Positions 22,346 through 35,319 are shown, counted from the stretch's first letter. The stretch: DNA of 64,000 bases from Diadophis punctatus similis (GCA_023053685.1 JALIGW010000016.1:7036501-7100500), one strand, 5' to 3'. Notes: generated from the sequence alone by a model not told the origin. Made by a program: numbers and translations.

Positions 22346-22478
22346 CAGGGGTGTCAAACCTGTGGCCCGCGGGCTGGATGCGTCACGCGCTGGCCACGCC
22401 CAACCCTGGTTTAGCGAAGGGGGGGGAAAGTCCCATTACGTCATGTGACAATGTGGTGCTATGAGTTTGACATCCTTG
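22346..22478. mobile_element. hAT-type non-autonomous element, family D
   Basis: Starts CAGGGGTGTCAAACCTGTGG and ends GTTTGACATCCTTG, with the perfect 8-bp duplication ATCTAGAT (22338-22345 and 22479-22486). Confidence 0.9.
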
Positions 22479-22486
22479 ATCTAGAT

Positions 22487-23515
22487 GATACATAGTACAG
22501 CTGTGTTGTGGCCTGCAAAAACTGTTTCAAGGATATATCTTTCCTCCCTTTTCTTTCATCATCCTTAGGAACCTTTTCTATAAGATATGAATCAGAGATT
22601 TACTGTGCTAGTTAGTCATACCTTTTCTCCATATGTGAGGTGGAGTTAGAAGGAAGTTTCTTCCAAGTTCATAAAAGAATTTCACATCAGCTGCCATAAC
22701 CCATGCCACTGTTTTTTTTTATTGCCAATCAGTAAGATTTGGGCTACCAATTACATCATCAAGACAGGGTGCAAAGTCTGAATGATTTATTGCATCATAG
22801 CAATGAAAACCTTTAATTACTGTGCTTTCAACACCTCTGCTTGGTGTTAACACTAGAAACTATATTGTGACACTTTAAACGCTAACAGGTTTATTGTACT
22901 GCCAAGTTCTTCTGAATCGCCCGGCTGACATCAGGTCACACAATTCACAAATTAGAATTTATGACATTGCTCTGAGGGGAATGGGTGGAAAACAAAAGGA
23001 GATATTATGAACAGCAAGAACTGAATGTGTCCTGGAAAACTGAAACATTTCCTCACTCTTTTTCATGTTTTATCTCTGATGTCAAATGTATCTAGGTGTG
23101 TATTTAGATGTGTATGATTGAAATATGTCTTAACCTCATGGCCCCAAATTCTGTCCAGCCCTTCCGCTGGAAAAGACATTATATCCTGGTGAACACACCA
23201 ATTATGCAACTGAAACAAGACTGATCCAATTCATTGACTTTCTGAGGCAGAAGAGCAAATATCCCTACTTCCAGTGCATATATATTTTTCCAGCCTGCAG
23301 TATATAGACTTACCAACAATATATCAAAAAGCTAACAATTTTCTGTTGTTTAAATTTATATTTCCTGTTATATTTTATTATCATGTATTATCAAATATTG
23401 CCATGATTGATCACCCTGGCTGAATATTTTATAGAGTTCTCTATAGTAAATACTTTCTTCTATTAAATACATATATTCCTTTTAGTTATATCAATATAGA
23501 TATTTACATGCCTCA
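22487..23515. other. Intergenic, nothing recognised
   Basis: AT-rich sequence without supported features. Confidence 0.45.
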
Positions 23516-23519
23516 CTCT

Positions 23520-24150
23520 TTACCTTCATGGGTGTATGGGGTACTTAGGGAGGGGTAGCACCTCTGGTGTAGGGACATGTGGTGTCCTTTTATGGCAGCT
23601 CATTCTAGGGCAGCTGTTAGGGCAGCTTGTTCACCTTTGGTCCCCACCTGTCACTTAGCTCTCACCTGTGGCTCCTAGCAGCTGTAGCATGCGCAGCGGC
23701 CACACCCCGGGCAACAGCTTCGACAGGCTGGCCAAACCAGGTTGAGAGTAGCCGTTGGGTCATTGACCTTCAGTGAGATAGGGACTTGTCTATCCCGAGC
23801 ATGTGAAGTCAGATTCCAGTGGACTGAGCGGATGAAATCTACTAGAATAGGACAAAGGTCATGAAGGCGGTCTCTGCAAGCGATGTGGTACGCTAAGAGC
23901 ATGGCAAAACACGAAAGACGCCCTGGTCAACCACTGTGCCCAGCCCATATCCAACTGTCTCGACTCTTGTCCTGCTATTGGAGCAAGATGGAATCTGGAA
24001 AGAGAGAGTGAGGCTGACTATGCGCACCTCTCCCTCACTTTAATCCAATTCACGCACAAGTCTTGACATCCCCCCCCCCGATTCTCATAGATGTCAAGGT
24101 CCTCTTCGAACACGATGGACGAACATCTTTACCTTGAACAAGTATACATT
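23520..24150. repeat. Unclassified moderately GC-rich segment, probably an interspersed repeat
   Basis: Base composition changes abruptly from AT-rich flanks to a GC-richer segment with phrases such as GCATGCGCAGCGGCCACACC, CCTCTTCGAACACGATGGAC and a C-tract at 24069-24079. A duplicated GTATACATTAA follows at about 24140-24160. No open frame with a known domain was found. It could be the 5' part of a LINE or an LTR-type element; I cannot decide. Confidence 0.4.
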
Positions 24151-24159
24151 AAGTATACA

Positions 24160-25510
24160 TTAAATAAATGGAATCCTTTATTATTCAAGAATTTGATAAT
24201 GTGCTGCTCATGACAGGTACTCATTTCTACAGTATTCATTCTTCATTCTAAATCACAATTCATTTAATCATGGTTTACTGAATGCAGAGATAGCCAAGTG
24301 ATTAAAAAAAGTCAAAATGATGGGCATGACTGTACAATTACATGCATACAAAGGAAGGTGGGGCTTCAACAGCATAGTTGTGCCTGCCATCTTGATTTTT
24401 TTAAAATCACTCCTGAAAAAAGCTTTGCTTGAATGTTAAAATTTCCTGTGTTCACACAACAATCTAATCCAGAGTTCTGGAATTTTCTGAAATAAGAGCT
24501 AAATCTGAATTTTGAATGGCATGCCAAAGGTCATTCTCCAAAAAGTGTTCTTTAATTTAATGTAACCTTGAAATTAAATAAAGGTAACATCAATTTATGT
24601 ATTTAATAATTTGCACCTTCTGTCACATAAGAATTTACAATTTGGTAACAAGTTACTAAGTTTTCAAGAAGCCACTATGGCCTTCACGTTGTCCATCAAT
24701 TCTGTAAACCATAAAGTATGATTTAACCTGTAGCTAAATTAAGATCATAGATTAAAGCAAAAGCTAAAAACCCAACCATACTAAAACAGCTAATATGGTA
24801 TATGTAGCCAGTATGTGAAGAGTCTTTTCTTTTCTGGAACAACAGAAAAGAAAATCCCCTTCTATGCATGGCTAAGAATTTTAATGGAAAAAAATTAATA
24901 TCTCCTTGGCTACATCTGGATTTTATATTTTTGCCAAAGGTTAATAAAAGATGACATGGTTTTCTTTTCCATTTTTCAAATTGTGGTATGGATTCATCTC
25001 CACTGGATATTTAATTAAATTTGTGATATGAATGTCCACTATTAATCATGTAACTTGTGATTTAATTCTAATTATTAAAAAAAATTCTCAAGTGGTAAAG
25101 TACCAAGGCAGGTTCCTTTGTGACTATTTTTTTACACACATAGCAAACTCAGATAAAGTTTCTGTTATATAGAGAAGTGAAATATTTTTTTAAGGAACTA
25201 GGTCAGATCCATATAATTATAGGCCAGTTATTCCTCTGCCTAAATATGAGTTGGTTCTGTCATCATGTTTAATGTTAGATACTCCCAAATGTTCTTTCTG
25301 ATTTGTGTGTTTCTGTGAATTTCTTGGTATTCCTAAGTATATTCCATCAGCAGAACTTAAGTCAAACTCCACCTTCAAATCAAAAGATGAAAGCCTGGTT
25401 TTGAGATGAAACTTATTGGATGGAACTCTTAGTTTTGAACCATATCCATAACCAATTCCCCCTGTTGCTTGGTAAAATCAGGGTCAAGCAAAAAACAGCT
25501 TGACAGAAGA
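24160..25510. other. Intergenic, nothing recognised
   Basis: AT-rich sequence, no supported gene or repeat. Confidence 0.45.
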
Positions 25511-25527
25511 CAACACAGCTACACTGT

Positions 25528-26130
25528 GGAATATAGCTCACCTGTCTGGAACCCGCACTGCATATCAGACATAAATACAATCGAGAGAGTCCAGAAATAT
25601 TTCACAAGAAGAGTCCTTCACTCCTCCGCTCACAACAAAATACCTTATTCCACCAGACTTGAAATACTGGGATTAGACAACTTACAACGTCGCCTCCGAT
25701 CTGATCTAAATGTACTTCATAAAATCATATACCAAAATGTCCTTCCTGTTAATGACTACTTCAGCCTCAACCGCAACAATACACGAGCACGTAATAGATT
25801 CAAACTAAATGTAAAGCGCTCCAAACTCGACTGCAGAAAATACGACTTCAGCAACAGAGTGATCAATGCCTGGAATGCACTACCTGACTCTGTGGTTTCT
25901 TCCCCAAACCCCAAAAACTTTAACCTTAGACTGTCTACAGTCGACCTCTCCTCGTTTCTAAGAGGTCTGTAAGGGGCATGCATAAGCGCACCACTGTGCC
26001 TACCGTCCCTGTCCTACTGTCCTATTGTCCTCTTTTATCGTTACTTTTTACTTATGTTTATACAAATTACTACTATACATGTTTGACAAATAAATAAAAT
26101 AAATAAAATAAATAAAAAAATAAAAAATAA
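25528..26130 (+). mobile_element. L2/CR1-like LINE 3' end (subfamily 2)
   Basis: Nearly identical to 12730-13320, including YSSPVWNPHCISDINTIERV and the GTAAGGGGC...GCATAAGCGCACCA 3'UTR. Unlike the 12-kb copy it keeps CGA at the codon that became TGA there. It lacks one Leu codon in the LDNLQRRLRSDL region. The A-rich tail is at 26090-26128. Confidence 0.88.
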
Positions 26131-26734
26131 ACATTCTCACTGATGACACAAGCATTAGTGAGAATATCTACCGTAGTTATCTCCTGAGCTTATTAGAACC
26201 TGTAGAAGCAGTTATCGACAATCCCGATGAAATAATGGCCATTGGGTTATGAAGAGTTAGAAGACAACAACAACTTATTAATGAAGACTCATCAAATGGT
26301 TTGCTACAAAATTATTTTTCCACTCATTATACTGTATATCTTGTATTCTATTCTTTCTGTAGAACTCAGTAAGGCAACCTTGAAGGTCTTTACTCACGGC
26401 ACTATATGAAATTAGTTGAGGCGCAAAGAAGTACTAAAGAAGCCTTGAACTCCTTGGAGGAAATGTGGAATAAACTTTTAATGAATATAGTAAAAAAAAG
26501 GTATAAATCATCTAATAACCAAATATATAGAATAGCCCTATTACCAATACATTGTAGGCAACTGCTAAGGTGAAATATAAATATAAATGGTAAAGGAGCC
26601 CTTGTGGATTTTACTCCGCTAGTTGTTGCCAACTATAGGGGGCAGTTTTCGTCTCGGTTTCAAGGCCATTAAGCCATTGCTGTCTGAAGATATTTCCACG
26701 GTCATTGGCCAGCATGACATCATGGAATACTGTT
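26131..26734. other. Intergenic, nothing recognised
   Basis: No supported features. Confidence 0.4.
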
Positions 26735-26925
26735 ACCTTCCCACCAAAGTGGTACCTATTTAACTACTTGCATTTGTATACTTTTGAACTCCTAGGTTGG
26801 CAGGAGCTGAACGAGGAAGGGAACTCACCCAATCATGTGCTACTCGGGTCTTGAACCTGGGCTCCTGGCTTTCCAATTGATAAGCCCAGCATCTTAACCA
26901 CTGAGCCACTGCGCTGCCCTAAATG
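26735..26925 (-). mobile_element. tRNA-derived SINE
   Basis: On the minus strand it starts GGCAGCGCAGTGGCTCAGTG (A-box-like) and contains GGTTCAAGACCCGAGTAG (B-box-like), followed by a body related to the plus-strand SINE at 44428-44840. Confidence 0.75.
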
Positions 26926-28033
26926 TTAAATATACATACCCCACATTAGCAAACCAACTCTAAAGCAGGCTACTTTAATTGTCACACTCTACCTACCTAC
27001 TTTGTCTTAAACAAGAGCTTTTAAACTGATTTAGATGCAATTAGAACAAGATAACACAATGAGATGCTTATATGCCTTCATAACTGAGAGGTAAATGTCT
27101 TCAGTTTTTAAAAATATGATTGGGGAGGGGGAATGAAATTGCTAAATTCATTTTTCTAAGTCAGGTCTACCCAACAGATATGGTTGGAGAGAATGGGGAC
27201 ACTGCATGTCTGGAAAGGATCAGCTGGGAAAGGCTGGCCTCAAAAGAATATTTTAAGTAATAGGCATACATTTTTGGTTTATATTATTTTAAACATTCAA
27301 CAAAGCACATCTATATCGCTCATGTTTGTCCTGCTGATTTATGGTTGCCATTTTATCTATTATTTAGAGAATTTATATGGCTGCCCACTCCCTTTCAGTG
27401 ATTCTAAGTAGCTTACAAAAAAATAAAAATCCAATATACAAAGAGTAAACATAATAATCCTTCCACCCTAAACTTTTTATTTTATTTTTTAATTTAATTT
27501 AATTATTTTATTTTATTTAACAGCTATATGGTAAGGTGATAAACATGATAAACAAGATTTTTTTACTTTTTTTTTGCTGCTTGGAAAATTCAATATTAAT
27601 TTTATATAAATGGGTTGGTTTTTTAAAAATGGAATATGGAAGAACACTGCATTACTAAGTAGTCTCTTACTAGATGAACATCATATATGACGTTTGAGGA
27701 AACCATACATCAGATTTATATTCTGATACATAATAGGTGTGGAATTTATCATTCTGGAGCACATATTTTAGTTATCATTATATCTTTTGTAGTAAGTAGT
27801 GATTCACAACCTGATTCCATCTGCAGAGACTGTGAGCTGATAGCGTTCACTGCTAAAAGTCACTTGAGGTGCAGAAAAACTTTTGGAATTTGTGTAATTG
27901 TAAGACGTGGGGAAAATTTAGCCACATTCATAGTTCCCACATAGGCATCAATTATCAACAGCACACCTATGTAAGTGTTACTCTGTTAGGAGCTCGCATA
28001 TTGTCCCTTTCAAGAACATTGTATGGTATATGG
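26926..28033. other. Intergenic, nothing recognised
   Basis: AT-rich sequence with no supported gene. Confidence 0.45.
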
Positions 28034-28374
28034 CAGTGATGGCGAACCTTTTTTGGTTCGCGTGCCACACTCATAATTCCATGCACCCCCGCACATGCAC
28101 GCATGACCCCCCTGCTCCCAGCATGCAATGGCACGCCCATTTTTCGCTCTCCCCAGGCTCCAGAGCCTTTCTAGGAGCCTGGGGAGGGCGAAAACAGCTT
28201 TCCCCACCCCCTCTGGAGGCTGGAAACAGCCTGTTTCCCGACTCCCAGTGGGCCCAGAAGGCCCGAAAATCAGCCGGCTGGTGCACACATGCACGCCGGA
28301 CCTGAGCTTGCGTGCCCACCGATATGGCTCCGCGTGCCACTTGTGGCACCCGTGCCATAGGTTCGCCATCACGG
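28034..28374. mobile_element. hAT-type non-autonomous element, family E
   Basis: Starts CAGTGATGGCGAACC and ends GGTTCGCCATCACGG, with the perfect 8-bp duplication GTATATGG (28026-28033 and 28375-28382). It has a GC-rich interior like 16651-17076 but in inverted orientation relative to the GGCACGCGTGCC arm. Confidence 0.9.
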
Positions 28375-28382
28375 GTATATGG

Positions 28383-29452
28383 TCACCAAAGATTGGATAC
28401 CCACATTAGAATAAACTGTGGTTGCTTTACCCATGAGTTACTGAATCTGAGAGTGGCTAGCTTCAAGCATCATATTATGCCATAAATTATGCTTTGCAAA
28501 CCATAACCAATTAGGTTCATAAATCTCATGCTAAAGCACAACTGAACAAATTGTAATACGTAGTTTTGTGCAATGCATAACTCAACCATTCTTCCTAAAG
28601 TTACTGACACATTAAAGTGCCCTGATCAGTGAGTTTATTTTTACTTGTCATAGCAGAACAAATTTTAAAAAACAATTAAGTAAGTTCTTTACTACAGCAG
28701 GTAAAAAATATGATGATCATGAGTAACCAAGGCTAGGAATAACAGGAAGGGAAGTAAATGCAATTTAATTTTTCCTTGACTGGAAGAGACACATACTGAC
28801 TGGTTTAAGCCAAGACTGGTTTTCCCTTATTTTAATAAATTTATTATTGCAACCATACATTTTTAGCAACACCAAAAAGATATTATTATCAAGCATCAAA
28901 ACATATCCTGAATCTAGCATAATCCAGAGCTGGATAGATAGAACCTCAGCTACATATTAAAACTTAACTAACGGGTAGAATACTAAGGTATATTAGGAGA
29001 CATTTTCATAATGAAGCAATACCAGAATACTCTGTGCTAACTACAGAGACATCCTTCAACAAACGACATGTTATTTAAGAGAATGTACAGTATTAAGCCA
29101 TACCTACTTAAGGATTTTGATGAATCAGAACTATAATCCGATGAAAAGAATTATGCAAAATAAAATGAAGAAGTCATTCAGTGCAGGAGGAACCAAGATT
29201 TGAAAAATGTTTGTTGAATTTCACATGCAATTATCTAAGTTCACAGAGGACATGATATAAGGTAGCAGATCTATCTCTTTAATCTGATAGCTCAGATTAG
29301 GCAGTTGTATACAAATTACAATGTATAATTTCTACACAAAATTTCTACAAAATTCCATAATTTCGATATGTGTTTATTTTATTAACTGCACTAATCCTGA
29401 AAAACTCTAGGCAGGTACAAAATAACGTATAAACAAATAACGTAATAGAATC
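28383..29452. other. Intergenic, nothing recognised
   Basis: AT-rich sequence with no supported gene. Confidence 0.45.
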
Positions 29453-29571
<119 letters not shown>

Positions 29572-30589
29572 TAATAGCAGCAAAAAAAATCATTCTCGTT
29601 CCAAAGACCTTCCAAAGTTGACTGTAGGCATCATAAACTGTCTAATATTCCTGCAAATCTTCCCCCCTCCTTCCCCATCTCAAAATGAGGTCAGTTCCAA
29701 CACTCCTGAGTCCTGATCTTCCACAAGAGCTTAATTATCTGCCATTTGGGGTTGAGGCTCCAATGGGGTGGGGGCACTTCACATTGGTGGTGGGTGACAG
29801 ACTAATAAATCCCTTCCTTCCCCCCTTCCCCCACCTTCATCCTACTCTCTCCTTCCCTCTCTTTTATTTAGGTTGAATATTTATCTTTTTATATTATTTA
29901 GTTCGTATTGTGTATAGGTTTTGTAAAATTTTATCTTTTTAATATTGTAAACCACCCAGAACTACCTTGTGGTAAGATGGGCAGTCAATAAATTTAATGA
30001 AATGAAATTAAAATGAGGAACATTCTGAATCTTTTTTCATCCTCAGGCACTGAATCTCCATTTTACTTCAGTTGTTCTGAAACAATTTCAATGTGTTTCA
30101 CTTGTTTAAATTAAATTTTCATATTTTGTTATACTGGGGGAAAGGGAGAAAATGAGCTGTATTCTTCCATCAATGAACCTTATCACACACACTCCTTGGA
30201 GTCACCTGTCATCCCCAACTCTGTGTAAATCCAACCCAATTTTCCTGCTCATTGGTCTCATCTGTTGGTGTGTGCAAACTGTTGGCTGAGACTGGTATAG
30301 AATTGGGTAATTTAATTTATAAGCAACCAACTTTATATTTTCTCCATTTTTCTTTTTCACAGGAGACAATAAGTGAAGGATAGGAATAACTTAATAATTA
30401 ACAATATTTTGCTAGGATAGCATGACTAGAAAACATACATCTTTGTGGAAGGAACAAGATGGATAGAATCCAAAATGCCTTCAAGCTCCTAACAATAACA
30501 TTCAAAAGACACTGTAGAAGTATTCGGTCTATCCATTTTTAGCGGGGTTGGTTTTCTAGATCTTTTCTTCAAGCAGGCTGACCTTACTG
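29572..30589. other. Intergenic, nothing recognised
   Basis: No supported features. Confidence 0.4.
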
Positions 30590-31753
30590 TTGGACAGATT
30601 GAGACACTGTAACTGTCCCAGGGTCCCAAGCAGTTAATTCAAATCCTAACAAGAAATGAACTAATTGTTCCTTGGGGCCCCCAAGGCTGTGGGCTCTCTC
30701 CACTTCTCTTCTCTCTATATACCAATGACTGCATCTCTAACGATCCATCTGTTAAACTACTGAAGTTCGCAGATGACACAACAGTGATCAGTCTCATTCG
30801 AGACAATGATGAATCCGCATACAGACAGGAGGTTGAACAACTAACTAGCTTTGTGGTGCTACTGGAACAATCTGGAACTGAAGTGAGAAACCTTCCCATA
30901 CTTCCACCTCTTACAATACTAGACAACACAGTATCTTCAGTAGAGACCTTCAAATTTCTAGGTTCTACCATATCTCAAGATCTAAAATGGACACCTAACA
31001 TCAAAAATGTCATCAACAAAGCACAACAACGAATGTTCTTTCTGCACCAACTCAGAAAGCTCAAACTGCCCAAAGAGCTGCTGATACAGTTCTACAGAGG
31101 AATTATTGAGTCTGTCATCTGCACCTCTATAACTGTCTGGTTCGGTTCTGCAACCCAACAAGACAGACAGAGACTTCAGAGGATAATCAGAACTGCAGAA
31201 AAAACAATTGCTACCAACCTGCCTTCCATTGAGGACTTGCATGAGTCAAAAAGAGGGCTGTGAAAATATTTACAGACCACTCACATCCTGGACATAAACT
31301 GTTTCAACTCCTATCCTCAAAATGACGCTATAGAGCACTGCACACCAGAACAACTAGACACAAGAACAGTTTCCCCCCGAACGCCATCACTCTGCTAAAC
31401 AAATAATTCCCTCAACACTATTTACTAAGTCTGCACTACTATTAATCTTCTCATCGTTCCTATCACCCATCTCCTCCCACTGATGATTGTATGACTGTAA
31501 CTTTGTTGCTTGTATCCTTACAATTTATATTGACTGTTTCCTAATGTGATTTGATTGCTTATTTGTACCCGGACTATCATTAAGCATTGTACCTTATGAT
31601 TCTTGATGAACGTATCTTTTCTTTTATGTATACTGAGAGCATATGCACCAAGACAAATTCCTTGTGTGTCCAATCATACTTGGCCAATAAAATTCTATTC
31701 TATTCTATTCTATTCTATTCTATTCTATTCCATTCCATTCCACTCTATTCTAT
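30590..31753 (+). mobile_element. CR1/Rex-like LINE, 3' portion with (ATTCT)n tail
   Basis: Broken frames encode a non-LTR reverse transcriptase: the catalytic block KFADDTTVISLIR survives (about 30757-30800), then VETFKFLGSTISQDLKWTP, AQQRMFFLHQLRKLKLP, FYRGIIESVICTSITVWFG and RLQRIIRTAEKTI. A stop at 31261 and frameshifts beyond show decay. The 3'UTR ends TTGGCCAATAAA and runs directly into about twelve ATTCT units (31691-31753). The 3' end matches the minus-strand copy at 9871-10400. Confidence 0.88.
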
Positions 31754-31904
31754 TTCTCTTTTCCAGCTCCTGTTACATGCTGGGAAGTGAAGCAGGATAT
31801 GTCCTGTTTCAGTCTGATACTTGGTTGGAAGCCCTGTAGGAAGTAACAGGTCTGTAGGCTAACCTGGGAAGGTGGAAAACATCTCATGGGGAGGCAATGA
31901 TAAA

Positions 31905-32050
31905 CCATGTTATCAAAGCACATCAAAGGTGCTTTTTCCAAAAAAGCAAGTGGACTTTCTTGATTTTTTTGCTTCTTGGATGAGAAGCTAAACATTTTCA
32001 ACGAAAAAACCCGAAGAAAGTACAGGTGCCTTTTGAAAAAAGCACCATAA
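31905..32050. repeat. Fold-back repeat with GGTGCTTTTTCC ends
   Basis: Left arm AAAGGTGCTTTTTCCAAAA; right arm reads TTTTGAAAAAAGCACC. A second fold-back of the same family is at 36520-36740. No coding potential. Confidence 0.65.
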
Positions 32051-32147
32051 CCAAGATAATTGATAAACTATGTATGAATCAAGGAAGCAAACTAGATGTA
32101 TCCATGGAGCCCAAAAAGGCTAAGTTTAACTTAAAGGTGTTGTTATT

Positions 32148-32525
32148 ACAGGTAGCCCTCAATTTACAATAATTCCTTTAGTGACCATTCAAAGTTACAA
32201 CACTGGGGAAAAGTGACTTATGACCATTTTTCATACTTATGACCATTGCAGCATCTCCATACTCACTTGATCAAAATTCAGACGCTTGGCAACTGACTCA
32301 GATTTATATCCTGCGGTTATATGGATCCCTTTGGAGACCTTCTGACAAAGTCAGTGGGGAAGTCAGATTCACTTAACAACCATGTTACTAACTTAATAGC
32401 TGCTGTGATCCACTTAATAATCATGACAAGAAAGGTTGTAAAACGGGGCAAAACTCACTTAACAAATGTTTCACTTTGCCACAGAAATATTGGGCTCAAT
32501 TATGGTCTTAAGTCGAGGACTACCG
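32148..32525. repeat. Fold-back repeat of the 'AGGTAGTCCTCGACTTA' family
   Basis: Starts ACAGGTAGCCCTCAATTTAC and ends CTTAAGTCGAGGACTACC, so the termini are inverted repeats. The interior has the family motif CACTTAACAACCATGTTAC. Probably a non-autonomous DNA element. Confidence 0.75.
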
Positions 32526-32689
32526 TACCTGTATTTCATTTTTATAGCAGCCAAGAGTGACAGGACACACTAATGCTTTCTGATTGAGTGAGCTTGATTT
32601 TCCACCTTTTGAATTGGGAGATAAAAGTGTACATGCCTTCAAAAAAATAAAAAAGCTCTAACCATGTCCTATTGCTGATATGAAAGCTG

Positions 32690-32832
32690 CTGTGACCTAG
32701 AGGTGGAGCTCTTGCCTCACAATCAGGAGGTTGTGAGTTCGATCCTAGGTAGAGGCAGATGTAAGCGTCTCCTGCTTGGGCAGGGGGTTGGACTAGATGA
32801 CCTGCAAGGTCCCTTCCAACTCTGTTAATCTG
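32690..32832 (+). mobile_element. Composite SINE: tRNA-like head joined to a CR1-like tail
   Basis: The head contains a B-box-like GGTTGTGAGTTCGATCC; the tail is GGTTGGACTAGATGACCTGC...GGTCCCTTCCAACTCTG, the same end as the CR1 copies at 13.5, 18.5 and 58.5 kb. It lies directly upstream of the GJB2 promoter region. Confidence 0.8.
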
Positions 32833-32869
32833 ATCCCAAAGGTGCTGGGCAGATGCAAATCGGAGCTGT

Positions 32870-33010
32870 ATAATTCCGGACGAGGATCCGGATTGGGAGA
32901 ATTTGCTACGTGAATGTGTCTTCTCGCCCGCCTCCGGTCTTTTCCCGCCTCTTTTTCGCAACAGCGTCTGCTAGAGGCGTAACTAAAAAGCTGCCGCACA
33001 TCAACCAGGA
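32870..33010 (+). promoter_or_regulatory. GJB2: Probable GJB2 promoter in a CpG-rich segment
   Basis: From about 32870 to 33210 the sequence becomes GC- and CpG-rich, unlike its AT-rich surroundings, which fits a promoter CpG island. GC-box-like CCCGCC motifs lie at about 32929-32935 and 32944-32949, and a TATA-like CTAAAAAG at 32983-32990, implying transcription starts near 33010-33020. The human GJB2 basal promoter has the same design: GC boxes and a TTAAAA box ahead of a non-coding first exon. The assignment rests on position, composition and the donor site downstream. Confidence 0.65.
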
Positions 33011-33150
33011 GGAACATCCCTCGAAATCATCGAGGCGGCCGTGAGCGGAGGGGCGCACCGGCCGGCGGTCGCGCAAGAGGACCAAGAGGACCGGGCGCCA
33101 AAAGACGCACGAAGCCTTTCGGGGTTCCCGGCTGCAGGTTGCTTACAAAG
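33011..33150 (+). other. GJB2: Probable non-coding exon 1 of GJB2
   Basis: GC-rich sequence ending at the consensus donor ACAAAG|GTGAGG (junction 33150/33151). The size, about 140 bp, and the 4.4-kb intron to the acceptor at 37579 fit vertebrate GJB2, where exon 1 is untranslated. The 5' end is inferred from the TATA-like box. Only transcript data can fix it. Confidence 0.6.
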
Positions 33151-33324
33151 GTGAGGAGGGAGGGGGGCGCCTGCTACCGCCCGCGCTGGGGGCGCGTTCA
33201 GTTTCCCACCCAAAACTGACGAGAGGAGGGGAGATCTTTTTAATAAGAATCGGAGGAGGATAAGGCGATGGCAGCTGGAGAGGGCGGCAGAGTGTATGAA
33301 GAAGGAAAATGGGAAGTTCTAATC

Positions 33325-33440
33325 CAAGGATTGCCCAACTACGGCAACTTTTAAGATTTGTGGGACTCCGTTTCCCATGATTCTGGCCGGCCGGTTGGGG
33401 AATTCTGGGAGTTGAAGTCCACACGTCTTAAAAGTTGTAA
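33325..33440. mobile_element. Degraded family C fold-back element
   Basis: Has CGGCAACTTTTAAGATTTG on the left and GAATTCTGGGAGTTGAAGTC...CTTAAAAGTTG on the right. It lies just inside the presumed GJB2 intron. Confidence 0.65.
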
Positions 33441-34469
33441 TCCATCAAGAGTCTGGACAGTGGGGAGCGCCAGAAAGGGGGACGGGGAGGCGAGCATCCA
33501 ACCTGTTGGAGCTAACCAGAAGCATCTAAGCTGAACAGATCAGGGCGGAAATTCCTTTCCCTTTTATTGAAGGAATCTGGATTTTTTTTCAGAGAAACAG
33601 TGGGGTGCTATAGATTTGCCCTGGGAGAAATCTATATGAGAGGGAGAAAAAGAGGGGGAGGGAAGAGGGCAAGTATTTGGTGGGAATGCTTTTTTCCCCT
33701 AGCCACATTCAGGTTCAGCAAATTACATTTGCTGTCTGGATGTCTAGCTGCTCCTCCAGTTGTAGGAAGAAACTGGGAGTTTACAAGCAGCGGGATTCCC
33801 TTGTTCTTGGGAGCGGATTGCAGACAGGAGAATGGATGACGTAAGTAAAAGATGTTTCTTTCTTTCATCAGTCATTTTGTCTAGAAGAGATTCAGCAAAT
33901 AATTGGTGAAGAAGAAGACATCCAAACAAAACTCCAAAATTGTGTGATGAAAAGGATCTCTCTCTTTTTCTCTTTGCAAGGGGAACACCCATTTCTCCCC
34001 CATTGAAACCACAAGATCGGATTTGTATTCAGCTTTTCAATCGTGGTAAGTTTTCAATCAAAAATATTGTATGCTGTGTTACGGATGGATTAATGTTTGA
34101 AGTTTCATTGCAGTTTTTTTTCTCTCCAAATTACTTGAGATAAATAGAAGCTGGATCCAGAAGCAAATATAAGGAGGATAATTTTACATGTTTATGCAAA
34201 AATTAACAGGATACTTAAAATTCAAGATGTGGATTTGATCAGTTTTCCTGAATAGCCCTGTGAACCACACAGAAGCAGCATTCTTGCCTCTGCAGTTGCT
34301 TTAATAGGCACTTTAAAAGAAAGAAAGTATCCTGTATTCTGTACTATTGTTTATAGATATATTATAAATGTATAGATTATTAATAGCTTTATTCTGAATG
34401 GAAAACAATTCTTTCTCTCAAGTTTGTTAATTTCTGGATTCAGACAATCTGCTTCAGCCTTAGATTATC

Positions 34470-34855
34470 TTTCCATTCACCAGAATTGAGGCCAAAAATT
34501 ATGTTGCTAAGTGAGACATTTGTTGAGTGAATTTTGCCCCATTTTATGACATTTCTTGCCACAGTTTTTAAGTGAATCGCTGCAGTTGTTAAATTAGTGA
34601 CATGGTTTCTATGTGACTCTGGCTCCCCCATTGACTTTGCTTGTGAGGAGGTCACAAAAGGGGATTACATGACCCCGGAACACTGAAACTGTCTTAATGT
34701 GAGTCAGTTCCAAGCATCTGAATTTTGATCATGTGATCACGGGGATGCTGCAATGGTCATAAGTGTGAAAAATGGTTATGTCACTTTTTTTTAGTGTTGT
34801 TGTAACTTTGAATTGTCACTAAATAAACTGCTGTAAGTCAAGGACTACCTGTAAA
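34470..34855. repeat. Fold-back repeat of the 'AGGTAGTCCTCGACTTA' family
   Basis: Contains ATTTTGCCCCATTTTATGAC, TTAAGTGAATCGCTGCAGTT and ends TGTAAGTCAAGGACTACCTG. The orientation is opposite to the copy at 32148. Confidence 0.75.
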
Positions 34856-35319
34856 ACTTTGTTCCAGAAAATTGTTTAGCCAACATCCATTTTACATAAT
34901 TAATTAATTTGATCGTTGTAAGCCATTTTAAATGGCTAGATCAACACAAAATCAGAGTACAAATTCATTCATTCATTAATAATCAACTGCATAGTAAATT
35001 ATATTCCTTAATGATAGCTTTTGAAACCTCTCCCAGTTTTTTGCGATGCATAATGTTGTTTTTAACTTCTTTTGCATCTGTTATATTTTTAATAAGGCCT
35101 TGGAAGCTGCACTTCTCTCCATATTGGTGGATTTGAGCAATCTATAAACCCTGCAAATACATTAATTAAAATTTGTTTGGACATGCAAATAACAAGCTGG
35201 TATCTTTTTTTCATTCCATTATGGATTCAAACAGAGAAATGGTTTCTCAATTAGTGTATTTGTGCTAATTAGTGCATCTAGGGGTCAAAGGATACGCTTT
35301 CTATTTTATAGGTATCCTT

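Noticed and set aside
33567..33839. 90-codon frame in the presumed GJB2 intron as an extra coding exon
   Set aside because: No similarity to a known protein. GJB2 coding sequence is complete in the single exon at 37600.
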